Shown: positions 24,543-34,069 of the stretch, one piece after another
Layout: each line of letters opens with the position of its first letter
Position numbering within the stretch: position 1 is the first letter of the stretch
Assembly: GCF_002911015.1 (NCBI RefSeq)
Contig: NZ_KZ626845.1
Span: 1 to 64,000, forward strand
DNA length: 64,000 bases
Reading direction: 5' to 3'
Source of the DNA: Streptomyces populi
GTDB taxonomy: Bacteria; Actinomycetota; Actinomycetes; Streptomycetales; Streptomycetaceae
Program-made: the position numbers and the translations under genes
The notes under the pieces: model-generated
What the model was told of the DNA's origin: nothing
Database searches by the model: none
Seen by the model: the letters and a program-made list of their open reading frames with translations, nothing else

Positions 24543-25736
24543 CTACGGCATCGCACCGCCGTCGCGAGCCGGGGGCGCGGCCGGGGTCACGGAGTCCGCC
24601 CGGGTGTCGTCCACCGCAGTGAAACCCAGTTCGGTACGCCGGGACTGGAAGCCCGCCGCGTCCACGCCGTACAGCTTCACCAGGTGTTCGCCCACGCCCC
24701 AGGGCCTGCCCAGTTCCCAGGACCAGGTGCCGTCGGCGGCCACACCGGTCTGGCCGAGATACCTGCCGTGCTCCCACACGGCCACGCGTACGGCTCCCGG
24801 AGCACGGCCCTCGAACCGGACGGTGTTCCTGTGCACCCGGGTCCGCGGCCCGGGTGCCGCGACCGCCGGGGGCGGGAACTCGGCGCCGCGCACGAGGGCC
24901 GTGGCGGTCAGGTAGGAATCGATGGCGGACCGGTCGCGGTCCGGCTCCTCGAACCCGTTGCGCACGGAGCCCAGCCGCGGCGCGATGCCGTCGATCAGAA
25001 AGTTGACGAGTCCCATCAGCATGGGGACGTTGCGTCCCGTGACCTGGGTGTGGTCGGCGATGTGCGGCGAATCGCTGAGGACGAAGTTGAAGTTCTCGTA
25101 GTGCCAGAACAGGCCGAGGAACGGCTCGACCTGGACCGGATACTGCTCGTCCTGGAGCGAGGAGAGCAGATAGATGTTGGCGGTGCGGTTGGCGCCGGAG
25201 CGCACCAGGTCGGGTATGAGGGAGTCCACGGTCCGCACGTTCTCCTCCGGTACGCCCTCACCGAGCATGAACCGGGCAGTGGCAGGACGCTCGTTCTTCA
25301 CGTACGTGCCGATCGAGAACTGGGGCACGAGGGCGACGATGTTCCGGAAGCCGTACTTGAGACCGAAGTAGAGGGCGGCACTGCCGCCCTTCGAACCGCC
25401 CCACAGCGTCACGGAGTCCGCGGTGAGGTCGAGGGCCTCCATCACCTTCGAGATGAGCGTGACGACGGACTGCTCAAGGGCGAAGTCCATCTCCTTGCAG
25501 AGGTAGTAGCTCTGCTCCCCCTCGAACCTGTCCCGGATCCACAGGATGTTCGCGCGCAGCTTGTCGAACACACCGTTGGACCAGCCGTAGTCGGACGGCG
25601 CGGAGAAGTTGGCGAAGACGACGACCAGGTGCCGGTTGCCCTTCTGACCATGGGTGAACCGGTATTCGACCGGGAACGTCCCTGCTGTTTCGATACCGGT
25701 GAGCAGCTGCCTACCGCCGACGGGTGCTGGGGACAT
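24543..25736 (-). CDS. GxSKGG alpha/beta-hydrolase with one C-terminal Ig-like domain (397 aa)
   Basis: Residues 1-285 form an alpha/beta-hydrolase: NRHLVVVFANFSAPSDYGWS, LRANILWIRDRFEGEQSYYL, then SVTLWGGSKGGSAALYFGLK with Ser115 at the nucleophile elbow, IVALVPQFSIGTYV and FVLSDSPHIADH with a likely catalytic His. The GxSKGG elbow recalls Asp2/XcbB-type acyl-transfer or capsule proteins. Residues about 310-385 are an Ig-like beta-sandwich (VRFEGRAPGAVRVAVWEHGR). No signal peptide is seen. ATG 25736 is chosen because it aligns with the paralogue upstream (MS-x(5-6)-GRQ) and AGGAG precedes it. It is the last gene of the operon begun by the TagF-like gene. I infer a glycopolymer-modifying role. 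Confidence 0.7.
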   Translation of the reverse strand: MSPAPVGGRQLLTGIETAGTFPVEYRFTHGQKGNRHLVVVFANFSAPSDYGWSNGVFDKLRANILWIRDRFEGEQSYYLCKEMDFALEQSVVTLISKVMEALDLTADSVTLWGGSKGGSAALYFGLKYGFRNIVALVPQFSIGTYVKNERPATARFMLGEGVPEENVRTVDSLIPDLVRSGANRTANIYLLSSLQDEQYPVQVEPFLGLFWHYENFNFVLSDSPHIADHTQVTGRNVPMLMGLVNFLIDGIAPRLGSVRNGFEEPDRDRSAIDSYLTATALVRGAEFPPPAVAAPGPRTRVHRNTVRFEGRAPGAVRVAVWEHGRYLGQTGVAADGTWSWELGRPWGVGEHLVKLYGVDAAGFQSRRTELGFTAVDDTRADSVTPAAPPARDGGAMP

Positions 25737-25768
25737 GGGCTGATTCCGCTCCTGGGATGTGCTCCGGT

Positions 25769-27271
25769 TCACTGGCCGGGGACGGGTATGACGGCGAAGG
25801 TGACGGTCGCGGGCGGGGACACCTCTCCCGCGTCGTTCGCCGCGACGACCTCGACGGTGTGCGTGCCGGCGGACCAGTCGCGGACCGCGTCCCAGAGCCA
25901 GCGGCCGCCGTGGGCGACCGGACAGGAGCCCAGCAGGACGCCGTTCTCCCGGAAGCCCACGCGGGTGGCGGCATTGGAGGCGCCGGTGAAACGGATGCTG
26001 GTGGCGAGGAGTTGCTGGCCGGGCTCGGGGGTGTGCGGCAGCGGGGGCAGCAGGACCACCCGGGCCCCCTCGGTGTCGAAGTACTGCTCGGTGTCGAAGC
26101 GCTGCTCGGGTTCCGTGGCGTCCGGTGCCCGCGGGACGGTGATCCGGTCCGACGCCGTGAACGTCACGTCGGTGCGGGCCGACTGGATCCCGTTCCGGTC
26201 GACGGCGAAGAGCCGCACCGTGTGCTCGCCGGTGCTCCAGGGCTCCTCGCGCCGCCAGGTCCAGTCGCCCTCGGGACCGACGGGCGCCGAGGCCAGGTAG
26301 CCGCCGTTCTCCCAGATGCTGACGCGTACCGCCCCGGGTGCCCGGCCGGTGAGGGGGACGCCGGTCACGGGCAGCGGATCGTGCGGGAGCGGCATGGTGA
26401 CGACCGGCGGCGCGAGCCGGTCCTGCACGATCGAGGTGGAGGCGAGGAATCCGGTGATGCCCGACCGGTCGGCGTCGGGTTCCTCGTGGCCGTGCCGGGT
26501 GACGCCCAGTCTCGGGCTGATGCCCTCCACGAGGAGGTGGGCGATGCCCAGCAGCGGGGGCGTGTTGCGCCGGGTGACCTCGTCGTGGCCGGTGATGTGC
26601 GGGGACTCGCTGAAGAGGAAGTTGAAGTTCGGGTACCGCTGGAGCAGTCCCAGGTACGGTTCGATCTGCGTGGCGTACTGCTCGTCCTGCGGCGAGGACA
26701 CCAGGTAGAGGTGCGCGCCCGGGTTGACCTCGGAGACCAGCAGGTCGGTCAGGACCGAGTCGAGGAGCCGGACCCTGTCCTCGGGCATCGTCTCGCCGAG
26801 CATGTGCCGGCCGGTGTCGGGATGCACGTCGCGGACGAAGGTGCCGATCCGCAGCTGCGGGACACTGGCGACGATGTTCCGGAAGCCGTACTTGAGACCG
26901 AAGTGGAGGGCGGCGCTACCGCCCTTCGAGCTGCCCCACAGGGTCACGTCGGCAGGGGTCAGCCCGAGGGCCTTCACCACCTTCTGGATGAGTCCGATCA
27001 CGGACTCCTCGATCCCGAAGTCCCCCTCCTTGCAAAGGTAGTAGGTGTTGCCGTCGTCGAACCGGTCGCGGATCCAGAGAATGTTGGAGCGCAGGTCGTC
27101 GAACATGCCGGTGGCCCAGCCATGGTCGTCCGGCCCGTGGGTGTCGGCGAAGACGACCGTGAGATGCCGGTTGCCGCCCCTCGCGTGGGCGAACCGGTAC
27201 TCCACGGGATGAGCGCCCGAGGCGTCGATCCCTCGGATCACCTGGCGCCCCTTGGCGGCTGATTCAGACAT
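25769..27271 (-). CDS. GxSKGG alpha/beta-hydrolase with two C-terminal Ig-like domains (500 aa)
   Basis: A paralogue of the next gene: NRHLTVVFADTHGPDDHGWA, LRSNILWIRDRFDDGNTYYL, VTLWGSSKGGSAALHFGLKY with Ser115, FLFSESPHITGHDEVT with a likely His. It carries two Ig-like domains, about residues 315-385 (LTGRAPGAVRVSIWENGGYL) and 420-500 (ATSIRFTGASNAATRVGFRE), so it differs from its neighbour by one extra domain. AAGGAAAG lies ahead of ATG 27271. The stop is separated from the chosen start of the downstream paralogue by 32 nt. Both genes follow the TagF-like polymerase on the same strand. The function is inferred from context only. Confidence 0.7.
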   Translation of the reverse strand: MSESAAKGRQVIRGIDASGAHPVEYRFAHARGGNRHLTVVFADTHGPDDHGWATGMFDDLRSNILWIRDRFDDGNTYYLCKEGDFGIEESVIGLIQKVVKALGLTPADVTLWGSSKGGSAALHFGLKYGFRNIVASVPQLRIGTFVRDVHPDTGRHMLGETMPEDRVRLLDSVLTDLLVSEVNPGAHLYLVSSPQDEQYATQIEPYLGLLQRYPNFNFLFSESPHITGHDEVTRRNTPPLLGIAHLLVEGISPRLGVTRHGHEEPDADRSGITGFLASTSIVQDRLAPPVVTMPLPHDPLPVTGVPLTGRAPGAVRVSIWENGGYLASAPVGPEGDWTWRREEPWSTGEHTVRLFAVDRNGIQSARTDVTFTASDRITVPRAPDATEPEQRFDTEQYFDTEGARVVLLPPLPHTPEPGQQLLATSIRFTGASNAATRVGFRENGVLLGSCPVAHGGRWLWDAVRDWSAGTHTVEVVAANDAGEVSPPATVTFAVIPVPGQ

Positions 27272-27580
27272 TTCGAACTTTCCTTGCTCATGGGAGGACA
27301 TGGATCCTGCTCGGTGGACAGGCCGTCGTTTCGCGACGCGTCCGGCCGCCGGGCCTGTCCGCCACCACCGCGGGGGCGCGGGGGACCTTCGCGCGGGAGA
27401 CCTGCGGCACCGGACCGGGCCTGGACGACGGGTCCCGGCCGGTCCCGGCACACGGCGTTCCGGCCCCGCTCCCGGCGCGACCGGACGGGCCGGGCGCTCA
27501 CCGTCCCGGGCCCCCGGCGGACGCACCGGGGCCCGGGGCGGGAACGCGGACGGCCGTGGGAGTGGTACGGCCGTACGGGG
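27272..27580 (-). other. Intergenic spacer within the glycopolymer operon
   Basis: 309 nt of very GC-rich sequence lies between the TagF-like gene and the first hydrolase. I see no convincing gene. Frames here have no family resemblance and no ribosome site. No clear terminator or promoter is visible. Confidence 0.5.
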
Positions 27581-30500
27581 CTATACGGTCGTGCCCTCGA
27601 CGATCCCGTCCCCGGGAACCCGGCTGCCGACGGCGTCACCCCGCGCGGACTGGCTGGGCAGGGCGTTCAGGGGCCGGCCGGGGCCCGCCTCCACCGGGGT
27701 CCGCTGCGGTGCGAACCAGCCCTCGGCGTCCCGGCGGAGCGGCGTGAGAGGGCGCCCCTGGGACCGGGTGTCCGCGGAACCCGCCGCGGGGGCCCGCGCC
27801 TCCTCGGGGGCGAGGTCGCCTCCGGCGATCAGCATCCGGTCCGCCAGGCGGGCCGCGGCGAAGCCGTCGTCGAGGTCGCAGAACTCGCGCTGGAACCAGC
27901 GGTAGCGCTCGGCGTAGGCGTCCTGGATCCGGTCGATGTCCCGGATCGCGCTCACCAGGTCCTCGGACGTGTGCACCAGGGGACCGGGCGCCCTGCGTTC
28001 GAAGTCGAAGTAGAAGCCGCGCAGGGTGTCGCGGTAGTGGTCCAGGTCGTAGGTGAAGAACAGGATCGGTCGACCGGTGTTGACGTAGTCGAACATCAGG
28101 GACGAGTAGTCCGTGATCATCACGTCGGCGATCAGGGACAGGTCGGCCATGTCCGGGTAGTCGGAGACGTCGAAGACGAAACCGTCGCCGGCTCCGGGGA
28201 CCGGGTCCACCACGTTGGGGTGACGGCGCACCAGGAGGACGTGGTCGTCGGCCAGCCGGGCGCGCGCGTCCTCCAGGTCGACGCGGAAGTCCAGCTTGTA
28301 CTTGCCGGGCGCGTAGTACTGGTCGTCGCGCCAGGTCGGCGCGTACATCACGACCCGCTTGCCGTCGGGCAGTCCGATGCGGCGGCGGATCTCCCGCACC
28401 TGGTGCTCCGTGCCGGGCCTGCGCAGGACGTCGTTGCGCGGATACCCGCACTCGACCATCTCGCCCGGGAATCCGAAGGCGCGCTTGAGGATCGGGGTGG
28501 AGAAGCTGTTGGGCGAGACCAGCATGTCCCAGTTCTGCACCTCCTTCTCGACCCGTTCCAGATAGCGCTGGTCGGCGAAGTGGATGGCCTCGATGTCGTG
28601 GCCGATCTTCTTCAGCGGGGTGCCGTGCCAGGTCTGCACGACGACCTGGCCGTCGCGCTTCTGGAACCAGTCGGGCAGGTGGTTGTTGGCGACCACGTAC
28701 CGGCTGGTGGCCAGGGCCTCGTACCACTGCGGGGACCACATGCGCACGGGTGTGGCGGTCGGCGGGACCTGGACCTGGTCGTCGCGTACGACCCACAGGT
28801 GTTCGAGGCCGAGGCCCCGGCGCACCAGTTCCTCGTGCAGGGCGCGCGGGCTGTCCGAGTACTGGGTGCCCTTGAAGGCGTCCAGGAGGATCGCGGGCCG
28901 TACCTTCTCGCGGCGTGCCGCCGGGTAGGCCTTGGTGCGCAGCAGCTTCTGGCGGTAGGGGCCGCGGGCGTGGTCCGGCATGGCGGAGTGGACGAGGAGG
29001 GAGAGCCGGTCGTAGGCCTCGGCCTGGAGTTCGTAACGGCGTTCGTCCGCCTCGTACTCCTCCGGGAAGGCGGCGACGATCTCCTGCTCGATCTTCACCG
29101 TGAGGTCTTCGAGCCGGTCCTCCCGGGCCACCGCGGACAGGTCCTGGCGGCGCAGGAAGAAGTCCCAGCGTCCGGACGCGAGCGGGATGTCCCCGGCCAG
29201 GGTGCGCATGGCGGCCGGGGTCAGGACGGACCGGAACTCGTCGCCGTCCCACTGGACGGGGACGGGGCGTTCGGCGCCGTGGGCGCGCGAGCGGACCACG
29301 AGGTGGGCGTCGCGGTACTCGCGCTCGGTGAGCCGGTCGGCGGCGAGATAACGGCCGGTGATCTCCAGGGAGCCGTCCTCGCGCCAGGCGAAGCCGGTCG
29401 CCGTGGGCAGGGTGGCGCGTTCGAAGAGCACCAGGTAGCCGGAGCCGTTGCGGTGGACGACGACCTCGCGGTCCCCCTCACGGGTCTGGAGCGGGGCGGG
29501 CATGGGGTAGTGCCCGTCGGGGATCTCCTCGGCGACCACCGGGTAGATGGTCATCTTGCGGCCCTCGACGTGGAAGGTGGTCTTCCAGCCGTTGCTGCCC
29601 ATGCTCCAGGACTGGGGCACGTCCATGCCGGACACGGCGTCGGCGCGGTATCCGGGCACCAGGACGCGCAACGGGATCCGGGCGGTGAAGGTGCACCAGC
29701 CGTCGCCGCCGGGCCGGAAGTGGACCATGGCGTCGTGGCGACCGGCGCCGCTCATGCTGGTGACCCGGAGCTTGCCCCATTCGGGCATCCTGGGGCCGAG
29801 GTAGACGCCGTTGAGCTCCAGTTGGTCGCCGCTGACCCGGTGGCCGGTGATCCGGCAGCGCACGATCTCCACGCGCAGCTTGAGCTTGCCCTGCAGGAAC
29901 ACGGGCAGCACGCGGGTGTTGCGGTCGACGTAGCGGTACGGCGGGTTGGCGGCGGTTCCGGCGCCGCCGCGGTCGATGCCCCGGTAGCGGAACAGTCCGC
30001 GGCTGAAAACGCCGACGGCGACGTCCCAGGTGCCCTCGGCCCACTCGCCCTTGTGCTTGAGCCGGCTGGTGTCGATGTGCGTCTCGAAGCCGGCCCAGTC
30101 GTAGCAGTAACGACTCTGGTTGGAGTGCTCGGTGGCCTGGGGCGCGTAAGTGGTCTTCGCGGTGGCGAGGAGCATCCGCCCCTGCTTCTTGTTGCGCAGG
30201 GCGACGGCCTTCACCGACATGTGCTTCTTGTGCACGTTGATGAAACGGACGTACGCCGCACCCGTGAGGGTGAGCAGATGACCGTCGGCGTTCCAGCGGG
30301 CGCCGCCGAGCGACCCGTGCAGCGAGAACTCCTTGTCCAGTCGGTAGGCCTTCTTGTCGAGGCCGACCTCCCGGTCGCCGAGGTGGGGGTACTTCAGGTA
30401 GCGGTGGAGGCGCCGCTGGACGGGCATCGGGCCGCCGCGCCGCTCGAACTGGACGACCTCCAGCAGCTCGGGCAGCCGCCCTTCGCGCACCAGCAGCCAC

Positions 30501-31441
30501 TTGACCCGGAGGTCGGCCGGCAGTTCGTCGATGATGGTGGGGTCGGCCTCGTCGAGGAACTCGTTGGCCCACCGCATGAAGGCCTGGCGGTACTCCTCGT
30601 CGGCGTCCGGGAGCACCTTCAGGTGGAGCATCAGGTCGGACTTCAGGCAGGCGAGGTCGTACTTGCGCTTGCTCTCACGGTAGAGCTGGGAGCGCCGTTC
30701 GGCGAGGAAGCGGCTCACGGACTGCACGGCGGCGACCCGGTCGCGCAGGTTGGACAGCTCGGTGTGGCGCTGGGTGATCGAGGGGGCGGCACCGCCGTCG
30801 CGCCGCCGCCAGAAGTAGACGGTGTCGGCGACGACGTCGACCTTGGCGGCGCGGAAATGGGCGTACATGTTGACCCAGGAGTCCTCGTAGAGGACGCCCT
30901 CGGGGAACTTGATGAAGTGGCAGTCCCAGAAGGACCGCCGGAACACCTTGTTCCACACCGTCCGGTCGTAGATGAGCGCGTCGAACTTCGTGATGTGGGT
31001 GCCGCGCCGGCTCTTCTGCATCGGGCTGCGGTGCAGGGGGGACTGCCACTTCGTGGTGGAGTTCATCATCTGCACGTTGCCGGAGACGAAGTCCGAGCCG
31101 GACTCCTCCAGGGTGCGCACCAGCAGTTCGTAGGCGTATTCGGGAATGACGTCGTCGCCGTCGACGAAGGCGATGAACTCGGCGCGCGGATGGATGGCCC
31201 GCAGGCCGGTGTTCCGGGCGTGTCCGGGCCCGTGCGGTTCCTGCCGGATCAGCCGGAAGCGCGGGTCGGCGACGCAGAACTCGGCCGCGATGTGTGTCGA
31301 GCGGTCGGTGGACCCGTCGTCGACGAGGATCACCTCGAAGTCACCGAACGACTGACGCGCTATCGATTCCAGACACTCGGCGAGATAGGCCTCGACGTTC
31401 TGAAACGGGACAACAACACCGAGACGCGGCTTATGCGCCAC
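27581..31441 (-). CDS. Bifunctional GT2 glycosyltransferase / CDP-glycerol glycerophosphotransferase (1286 aa)
   Basis: Residues 1-250 are a family 2 glycosyltransferase: RLGVVVPFQNVEAYLAECLE, VILVDDGSTDRST, FIAFVDGDDVIPEYAYELL. A long middle region (about 300-850) contains predicted beta-rich modules (RGGPMPVQRRLHRYLKYPHL and others). The C-terminal 400 residues are TagF-type (PF04464): VQTWHGTPLKKIGHDIEAIH, VECGYPRNDVLRR, MYAPTWRDDQYYAPGKYKLD, VMITDYSSLMFDYVNTGRPI. It probably assembles a teichoic-acid-like wall polymer at the membrane. GTG 31441 is preferred because TTGGAG lies 7 nt upstream and the protein then starts at the GT2 fold; ATG 31480 lacks a ribosome site. It is divergent from an LCP ligase gene. 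Confidence 0.88.
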   Translation of the reverse strand: MAHKPRLGVVVPFQNVEAYLAECLESIARQSFGDFEVILVDDGSTDRSTHIAAEFCVADPRFRLIRQEPHGPGHARNTGLRAIHPRAEFIAFVDGDDVIPEYAYELLVRTLEESGSDFVSGNVQMMNSTTKWQSPLHRSPMQKSRRGTHITKFDALIYDRTVWNKVFRRSFWDCHFIKFPEGVLYEDSWVNMYAHFRAAKVDVVADTVYFWRRRDGGAAPSITQRHTELSNLRDRVAAVQSVSRFLAERRSQLYRESKRKYDLACLKSDLMLHLKVLPDADEEYRQAFMRWANEFLDEADPTIIDELPADLRVKWLLVREGRLPELLEVVQFERRGGPMPVQRRLHRYLKYPHLGDREVGLDKKAYRLDKEFSLHGSLGGARWNADGHLLTLTGAAYVRFINVHKKHMSVKAVALRNKKQGRMLLATAKTTYAPQATEHSNQSRYCYDWAGFETHIDTSRLKHKGEWAEGTWDVAVGVFSRGLFRYRGIDRGGAGTAANPPYRYVDRNTRVLPVFLQGKLKLRVEIVRCRITGHRVSGDQLELNGVYLGPRMPEWGKLRVTSMSGAGRHDAMVHFRPGGDGWCTFTARIPLRVLVPGYRADAVSGMDVPQSWSMGSNGWKTTFHVEGRKMTIYPVVAEEIPDGHYPMPAPLQTREGDREVVVHRNGSGYLVLFERATLPTATGFAWREDGSLEITGRYLAADRLTEREYRDAHLVVRSRAHGAERPVPVQWDGDEFRSVLTPAAMRTLAGDIPLASGRWDFFLRRQDLSAVAREDRLEDLTVKIEQEIVAAFPEEYEADERRYELQAEAYDRLSLLVHSAMPDHARGPYRQKLLRTKAYPAARREKVRPAILLDAFKGTQYSDSPRALHEELVRRGLGLEHLWVVRDDQVQVPPTATPVRMWSPQWYEALATSRYVVANNHLPDWFQKRDGQVVVQTWHGTPLKKIGHDIEAIHFADQRYLERVEKEVQNWDMLVSPNSFSTPILKRAFGFPGEMVECGYPRNDVLRRPGTEHQVREIRRRIGLPDGKRVVMYAPTWRDDQYYAPGKYKLDFRVDLEDARARLADDHVLLVRRHPNVVDPVPGAGDGFVFDVSDYPDMADLSLIADVMITDYSSLMFDYVNTGRPILFFTYDLDHYRDTLRGFYFDFERRAPGPLVHTSEDLVSAIRDIDRIQDAYAERYRWFQREFCDLDDGFAAARLADRMLIAGGDLAPEEARAPAAGSADTRSQGRPLTPLRRDAEGWFAPQRTPVEAGPGRPLNALPSQSARGDAVGSRVPGDGIVEGTTV

Positions 31442-31810
31442 TTTCCACTCCAACCGGGGCAATGCACCCAATGAGTCCATCGAACAACCGACACTGGGCA
31501 CCCCCGTGACCCGGCGGGTCCGCAAGCCCCCTTGCTGCGCGGACACCGCTGTCCCCGTGAACTCGGGCACGAGCCCCCTCTGCCGGAGATCACAGGACCT
31601 GCACATTCTTAGCCGATTCTGCATCATGGTCAAGAAGAGACAATGTGACGTTCATCCGAGGTTAAACCGCAGGCCACCCTCCCTTAAAGCATGGTCACGG
31701 GGGGTGCTTATAGTTCTCCACTGCACTGCTTCGTATCAGTTGGGCCGGCTCCCCCTCCCGGACCCGGCAACTCCGCATGTGCGGAGCCCGTGAGGAGAGA
31801 ACCGAGTCCG
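31442..31810. promoter_or_regulatory. Divergent promoter region of the TagF-like and LCP genes
   Basis: An AT-richer stretch (about 31600-31740) lies between the two divergent cell-wall genes. TATAGT at 31709-31714 is a near-consensus -10 pointing to the LCP gene, giving a leader of about 90 nt. A clear -35 is not seen. No gene is evident here. Confidence 0.5.
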
Positions 31811-32905
31811 ATGACGCGCGACACCACGTCCGAAAACCGACATGACGGCAAGACCGATGGCACCGGACGACGCGGCTCCGGACCCCGCAAAAGGCGCTGG
31901 GGCCGCATCGTGCTGCTGTCGCTCCTGGTCCTGCTGCTGGCCGCGGGCGGCACCGGCTACTGGCTCTACAGCGGCCTCGACGGCAACATCAAGGGCGTCG
32001 ACCTCGACGAGGCCATCGGCGACGACCGGCCGGCGAAGCTGCCCACCTCCGGGCAGAACCTCCTCGTCCTCGGTTCCGACTCGCGCGCCGGCGCCAACGC
32101 CGCCCTCAAGACGGGCAACGTCTCCGGGGCGCGTTCCGACACCGCGCTGGTGGTGCACATACCCGAGGGCCGCGAGAAGGCCGTCGCGGTCAGCATCCCG
32201 CGCGACACCCTGGTGACCCGCCCCGAGTGCACCAGGGCCGACGGCTCGAAGGTCCCCTCCGCCCAGCGCGTCATGTTCAACTCGATCTACTCCCAGGTCG
32301 GTTCGGCCTGCGTGGTGAAGACCGTGGAGCAGATCTCCGGGATCCGCATGGACCACTACATGGAGATCGACTTCGCCGGCTTCAAGGGCCTGGTCGACGC
32401 GATAGGCGGCGTGACCGTCACCGTCGACAAGGACATCCACGACACCTCCAGCGGCCTCGACCTCACCGCCGGGACGCACCGGCTGAACGGCACGCAGTCC
32501 CTGGAGTTCGTACGGACCCGGCACGGTATCGGCGACGGCAGCGACCTCGGACGCATCGGGCTACAGCAGCAGTTCATGACCGCGCTGCTCTCCGAGATCA
32601 AGAAGCAGGACCTGCTGGGCAGCCCCGCGAAGACGTACGGGATCGCCGACAGCCTGACCCAGGCGCTCACCACCGACTCCGACCTCGCCTCGCTCAAGGC
32701 GCTGGCCGAGTTCGGCCGGAGCATGAACGGCGTCGACCCGTCCACCATGGAGACCATCATGCTCCCGGTGGCGTACGACAAGGTCGACCCGAACCGGGTG
32801 GTGGCGGCCGAACCGCAGGCGTCGACGCTGTGGAAGGCGCTGCGCTCCGACTCCGCGATCCCCGAGTCGGCGAAGAAGTCGCCCGCCACCGGCGGGAGTT
32901 CCTGA
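31811..32905 (+). CDS. LytR-CpsA-Psr (LCP) family glycopolymer ligase (364 aa)
   Basis: A basic cytoplasmic N-terminus is followed by one membrane helix (about 30-52, IVLLSLLVLLLAAGGTGYWL) and the extracellular LCP domain: LLVLGSDSRAGANAALKTGN, ARSDTALVVHIPEGREKAVA, SIPRDTLV, MDHYMEIDFAGFKGLVDAIG, SLEFVRTRHGIGDGSDLGRI. The Arg/Asp residues binding the polyprenyl-pyrophosphate substrate are present. LCP enzymes attach teichoic acid or other glycopolymers to peptidoglycan. The position opposite the TagF-like gene fits a joint role. GAGGAGAG is 12 nt upstream of the ATG, a little long. Confidence 0.9.
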   Translation: MTRDTTSENRHDGKTDGTGRRGSGPRKRRWGRIVLLSLLVLLLAAGGTGYWLYSGLDGNIKGVDLDEAIGDDRPAKLPTSGQNLLVLGSDSRAGANAALKTGNVSGARSDTALVVHIPEGREKAVAVSIPRDTLVTRPECTRADGSKVPSAQRVMFNSIYSQVGSACVVKTVEQISGIRMDHYMEIDFAGFKGLVDAIGGVTVTVDKDIHDTSSGLDLTAGTHRLNGTQSLEFVRTRHGIGDGSDLGRIGLQQQFMTALLSEIKKQDLLGSPAKTYGIADSLTQALTTDSDLASLKALAEFGRSMNGVDPSTMETIMLPVAYDKVDPNRVVAAEPQASTLWKALRSDSAIPESAKKSPATGGSS

Positions 32906-32974
32906 CACGGAGCGCGAGACACGCTCCCACCGCGCGGTCCGACTGCGCCTGCTCACCGCACGGTCGACTCGCCC

Positions 32975-33005
32975 CACTGCCGTACCGGCCCTCGGTACGG
33001 CAGTG
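32975..33005. terminator. Bidirectional terminator after the LCP gene
   Basis: CACTGCCGTACC (32975-32986) pairs with 32994-33005 around a 7-nt loop, between convergent genes. Confidence 0.8.
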
Positions 33006-33052
33006 TCGGCGTGCTCGTGGGCTGACGGGCGAGCCCGGTCAGGGCCCCGGCG

Positions 33053-34069
33053 TCAGACCGCCCGCCAGGCCTCCAGGGCGATCCCCGGCTCGTCCTTGCG
33101 CCGGGTGACACGGAGTTCGCCGGTCGTCGGGGAGAGCGTCGCGGCGACCACCCGGCCCTCCTCGTCCTCCGCGAGCGCCAGCAGGGCGTCGGCGGGGAGT
33201 TCGGGCCCGGACTCCGTCCACCACGCGCCCGCCGACTCCTCCTCGGTCGGATAGGCGGCGAAGGCCACCCGGCCGCTCGCCGCGCGCTGGGCGAGCAACG
33301 TGCAGTCGTGGCCGTCGAGTTCGCAGCGGATGACCCGGACGGGACCCGGGCCGGCCGAGGCCAGCAGGGTCACGGGCCGGGTGCCGGGGCGCCAGGCGCA
33401 CACGTCGCCCGAGTCGTCGGTGAAGAAGAGCGTGGTGGACTCCGCGGAGGTCGCGAGGGCTTGCAGGGTGTCCGGGCGGACGGACGCCTCCAGCGCCTCG
33501 TCCAGTGCGGGGACCGCGCCCGCCTCCTCCTGGCTCCAGTGCAGGACACCGCCCGGCACGGCCGCGTACAGCTCGACGCGGCCGGACGTCCCGGTGACGG
33601 CCGCGAGGTCCCCGCGGACGTCGTGCCCCTTGAGGTCGCTCCAGGGCCCCCAGCCGCCCTTCTCCTTCTGGGCGATCATGCTGACTCCGCCGCCCTTGTT
33701 GCGCACGAAGACATGGGCGCGCCCCTGCGCGTCGACCGCGACGGCGGGGTTGCCCGTGCGGTCCCCGGTGCGGTCGGGGTGGCCGATGGGGTTCCAGTCG
33801 AGGGCGGCGAGGTCCGGCCGGAAGTGGGTCGAGTGGACGAGGCCCGACTCGGCCTTGACCGTCGGGCGCCAGGAGACCAGATGGGTGTACCGGTCGGGCC
33901 CCTGGCCCAGGGCCAGTACGGAGTGCAGGCGCTGGTCGCCCCCCACGGTGCGGGGAGGATCCCAGGAGCCGCCGGGTCCGTGCTCCGCCCGGCAGCGGAC
34001 GGTGGCCTCCGACAGCAGGTACGCGCTGAGCCTGCCGTCGCGACCGCGTATGAGCCAGTCGACGTTCAC
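33053..34069 (-). CDS. Beta-propeller-like hypothetical protein (338 aa)
   Basis: Repeats of about 45-50 residues alternate strands and Gly/Asp turns (YTHLVSWRPTVKAESGLVHS, GNPAVAVDAQGRAHVFVRNK, WGPWSDLKGHDVRGDLAAVT, GRVELYAAVPGGVLHWSQEE). The W-x-PWSDL-type unit is seen in PLL-like lectin/propeller proteins. No signal peptide is visible, so it is probably cytoplasmic. On this strand TAAGGT (34081-34076) ends 6 nt before GTG 34069, consistent with a leaderless mRNA. No partner is evident: it is convergent with the LCP gene and divergent from the NYN-like gene. Confidence 0.6.
   Translation of the reverse strand: MNVDWLIRGRDGRLSAYLLSEATVRCRAEHGPGGSWDPPRTVGGDQRLHSVLALGQGPDRYTHLVSWRPTVKAESGLVHSTHFRPDLAALDWNPIGHPDRTGDRTGNPAVAVDAQGRAHVFVRNKGGGVSMIAQKEKGGWGPWSDLKGHDVRGDLAAVTGTSGRVELYAAVPGGVLHWSQEEAGAVPALDEALEASVRPDTLQALATSAESTTLFFTDDSGDVCAWRPGTRPVTLLASAGPGPVRVIRCELDGHDCTLLAQRAASGRVAFAAYPTEEESAGAWWTESGPELPADALLALAEDEEGRVVAATLSPTTGELRVTRRKDEPGIALEAWRAV

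Noticed and set aside
25769..25772. GTGA overlap suggesting that the second GxSKGG hydrolase starts at 25772
   Set aside because: There is no ribosome site for it, and alignment with the paralogue supports ATG 25736.
31441..31480. ATG 31480 as start of the GT2/TagF-like protein
   Set aside because: No ribosome site is present and the added residues are not part of the GT2 fold; GTG 31441 has TTGGAG at correct spacing.
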